The position numbers and the translations under genes were made by a program. Below are positions 61,882 through 64,000 of a stretch of DNA of 64,000 nucleotides, one piece after another. The stretch spans positions 62,001-126,000 of the forward strand of contig CAVVHP010000010.1 in assembly GCA_963748105.1 (NCBI GenBank). The letters run 5' to 3'. Every line of letters starts with the position of its first letter. Positions within the stretch are counted from its first letter, which is position 1. This DNA is from JAKAGZ01 sp963748105 (GTDB taxonomy: Bacteria > Bacteroidota > Ignavibacteria > Ignavibacteriales > Ignavibacteriaceae). The notes under the pieces are model-generated. The model saw nothing but the letters and a program-made list of their open reading frames with translations, was not told the DNA's origin and ran no database searches.

Positions 61882-63303
61882 TTATTTATATTCAGCAAGA
61901 ATATTACAAATCTGATCTTCAATTTTTTTTGCAACACGTGCTTTGGTTACAAAATTTTGTATCATAATCGAGAATGCTAGATTATGTCCGTTTGCTGCTC
62001 TAACATAACCAGATAAACAACTTACGCCACTTATAGTTCCCGTTTTTGCACGAACATTATTCTCTGCATCAGTGTTTACCATTCTCTTTTCCAGTGTACC
62101 GTCCACTCCAGCAATGGGGAGAGATCTATAGAATATATCAAATAAATCCGGTTCGTTATAATAGATATAACTCAGCACACCAAGAATCAGTTCTGATGAA
62201 ACCAGGTTATAATGAGAGACACCTGAACCGTCCACAATCCTGTAGTCTGCCGGGTCTAACCCGGTCAATGTAATAAGACTGTCTATTACTTTGACACCCT
62301 CTTTGGCCGTTACTGGTTTTAAATTATATTTATATGCCAATGCATATAAAGTCATTTCTGCAACCAGGTTATCGCTGTCTTTATCTAACTTATTTATTGC
62401 ATCTCTAAATGCGCGATTGTGTAAGCCGATAAGATCAGCCTCCTGGTTTAAAGTAGCTGTATCAATAATACCATCAAAAAAAATGTGATTTTTAACCAGT
62501 GCATCTTTAAAAAGATTAAGACAATATAATGGAGGGTTATAAATATTGACAGCATCTGTATCTGGTTTTGCAACATAAGGTAAATAACCGGAGACTAAAA
62601 TTTCATTTTTCCTGTTGATCCAGTTGCGGTCTGTTTTAACTTTAGAAGAATCATCTCTTATTGTAATTGCTGTGTTTTTAAGCGTAAAATAATCTGATTC
62701 AGGTATAAGCTCGACATTAATAAGAGAATCTATTAACGAAGGCTGGAAGGCTATTTTAACAGAATTTTCATTAATATTTAGTGAAGAGAGATACGGTGAA
62801 TCTGTTGAAGGATCATCATCCCACATCCAGCCGGCGCCCCAGAAAAGTGAATCCTTCTTAGAAACATCTGCATAAATATTTCCCTCAATATTTTCAACCC
62901 CTGCCTGCTTTAATCCTATCAGCAATGTATCGAGATCTTCTGTTGAAAAAAGCGGGTCGAATCCTCCAACCAGGTAAAGATCGCCAAATAGAGTATGATT
63001 CTTTATGTAACCTGTGTGATAGAGTGCTGTAGTAAAATTATAATCGTGGCCAAGGAAAAGTAGTGCTGAAACTGAAGTCAAAATTTTAAGATTTGAAGCC
63101 GGGCGAAAAAGAAGCTTTTCATTTTTTTGATAGAGAGATTCCCTCGTTGTCAGATCAAAAACATCCACAGCAATCTGGGATGATGTAAAAAAATCATCGG
63201 ATAGAACTTTATTAATATCCCTGTAAAGTTTTCCTAAATTTTTCTGAGGAAATACATTCTGAGAAGCAAAAAAAAATATAATTAACGATAGAAATATTTT
63301 CAT
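61882..63303 (-). CDS. dacB: D-alanyl-D-alanine carboxypeptidase/endopeptidase, PBP4 type (S13)
   Basis: About 473 residues from the ATG at 63303, preferred because MKIFLSLIIFFFASQNVFPQ is an exact signal peptide; an upstream frame start at 63366 would overlap the preceding gene. S13 signatures: SxxK in PASNLKILTS, the SxN site in DGSGVSHYN, and AKTGTI (KTG). It removes terminal D-Ala and cuts cross-links in the periplasm. The inserted domain of PBP4 is present, matching the length. Confidence 0.92.
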   Translation of the reverse strand: MKIFLSLIIFFFASQNVFPQKNLGKLYRDINKVLSDDFFTSSQIAVDVFDLTTRESLYQKNEKLLFRPASNLKILTSVSALLFLGHDYNFTTALYHTGYIKNHTLFGDLYLVGGFDPLFSTEDLDTLLIGLKQAGVENIEGNIYADVSKKDSLFWGAGWMWDDDPSTDSPYLSSLNINENSVKIAFQPSLIDSLINVELIPESDYFTLKNTAITIRDDSSKVKTDRNWINRKNEILVSGYLPYVAKPDTDAVNIYNPPLYCLNLFKDALVKNHIFFDGIIDTATLNQEADLIGLHNRAFRDAINKLDKDSDNLVAEMTLYALAYKYNLKPVTAKEGVKVIDSLITLTGLDPADYRIVDGSGVSHYNLVSSELILGVLSYIYYNEPDLFDIFYRSLPIAGVDGTLEKRMVNTDAENNVRAKTGTISGVSCLSGYVRAANGHNLAFSIMIQNFVTKARVAKKIEDQICNILAEYK

Positions 63304-63316
63304 TAAGAAATAGTTT

Positions 63317-64000
63317 TTAGAAATACTCTCTCTCCCTGAATTTGACACCAACTTCCTCTTCTGCAATTTTTCTTGCCTTTTCCAGGTCTATGTTCTGTTC
63401 GGCTACAATGGTAAGAACAACTTCAGGTACAAATTGTTTCGATTTTTTCGTGAAGTCAAGCATTTCCTGAAACATTTTTTTATCAACTCCTACAAGCCGT
63501 GCATATTCATCTTCATCCAGGGCATTCAGACTAACAGAAACCGAATCTATCAGACCTTCCATTTCAGGCGTTATATCTTTTTTATTAATTTCATTACCGT
63601 GACCGTTAGTATTAAGCCTTGTTTTTCCGCCTTTAGATTTTACATATTTTGAGATTTCTTTTATAACATCCCACCTGATTGTAGGCTCTCCATAACCACA
63701 GAATACAACTTCATCATATTTTTTTGGATCACCAATTTCATTTATAAAACCTTCAGCGGAAAGCTCCTCATTTTTGTTCATCTTTAGATTATAACCATTT
63801 AAAACCGCCTCGCCATCACGATCACAGAATATACATGCCGCATTACAACGATTAGTGATATTAACATAAAGAGAATTTCTCATCAGGTATGTGTAACTGA
63901 CCGGCGGCTTTTCACCTATTCCGAATAATTTATAAGTATTGTATTCAACAATTCTGTTCACATCTTCCATTCTTATATTATGAATCTCTGCTATCTTTTC
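63317..64000 (-). CDS. TatD-radical SAM fusion protein, 5'-truncated
   Basis: The gene runs off the right edge; the minus-strand frame is open there as EKIAEIHNIRMEDVNRIVEYNTYKLFGI, which is the typical C-terminus of a TatD-type metal-dependent DNase. It continues into a radical SAM domain: NITNRCNAACIFCDRDGE holds the CxxxCxxC cluster site, followed by FCGYGEPTIRW and LNTNGHG. The ATG at 63970 is therefore not the start. The TatD-associated radical SAM family is known; the substrate is unknown. The stop is 13 bases before dacB. Confidence 0.82.
   Translation of the reverse strand, partial: EKIAEIHNIRMEDVNRIVEYNTYKLFGIGEKPPVSYTYLMRNSLYVNITNRCNAACIFCDRDGEAVLNGYNLKMNKNEELSAEGFINEIGDPKKYDEVVFCGYGEPTIRWDVIKEISKYVKSKGGKTRLNTNGHGNEINKKDITPEMEGLIDSVSVSLNALDEDEYARLVGVDKKMFQEMLDFTKKSKQFVPEVVLTIVAEQNIDLEKARKIAEEEVGVKFREREYF

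Overview
This is a bacterial chromosome segment of low-to-moderate GC with dense coding on both strands. The gene content points to the Ignavibacteria / Chlorobi side of Bacteroidota: Gram-negative envelope genes (an LpxH-like hydrolase, TorF-type porin, outer-membrane barrels, lipoproteins), bacillithiol (BshB1), squalene by HpnCDE, a large BNR-repeat 'sortilin-like' secreted protein, LytTR regulation and hybrid kinases. The assignment is inferred from gene content only. No phage, integrase, transposase or CRISPR array was seen.

Layout. 1-4.4 kb: the 3' part of a very large multidomain protein (acyl-CoA-synthetase-like tail, long middle region, C-terminal GNAT domain), then a secreted M28 peptidase. 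4.4-7.4 kb: hpnCDE on the minus strand. 7.6-9.2 kb: prfC. 9.5-12.1 kb: a secreted multiheme cytochrome and an outer-membrane barrel with an N-terminal haem motif. 12.1-14.4 kb: lipocalin, an outer-membrane barrel, and a LytTR regulator with a dead receiver domain. 14.5-16.7 kb: porin plus amt ammonium-uptake operon with a possible sigma-54 promoter. 16.7-19.6 kb: a FolE2-like protein lacking its metal ligands, a methyltransferase, a hotdog thioesterase and an acyltransferase. 19.7-24.6 kb: tRNA-Leu(CAG), PBP1A, LpxH-like hydrolase, M1 peptidase. 24.9-32.6 kb: glgC, a decayed methyltransferase remnant, uvrC, an NhaC-type antiporter, small unknown genes, and the SRP RNA. 32.7-37.1 kb: a DNA methyltransferase and a 1152-residue hybrid kinase.

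37.3-45.2 kb holds the most interesting block: a tight six-gene operon made of a decarboxylating isocitrate/isopropylmalate-type dehydrogenase, an HD-like protein, a one-chain aconitase-family enzyme resembling fungal homoaconitase (Lys4), a PrpD-family dehydratase, a citrate-lyase CitD-CitE fusion, and CitF. Together these could interconvert 2-oxoacid + CO2, isocitrate-type acids, citrate-type acids, and acetate + 2-oxoacid. The substrate length (citrate, homocitrate or methylcitrate) is open. The genes usually needed to mature and acetylate citrate lyase (citC, citG, citX) are absent from the window.

45.2-64 kb: a fused E1 2-oxoacid dehydrogenase, an FAD oxidoreductase plus NapH-like ferredoxin pair, small enzymes, a BNR-repeat gene split by a 4-bp tandem duplication, a LolA-like protein, a response regulator-kinase, bshB1, a secreted amidohydrolase, prmA, an M28 lipoprotein, a PBP4-type carboxypeptidase, and the 3' part of a TatD-radical SAM fusion that runs off the right edge.
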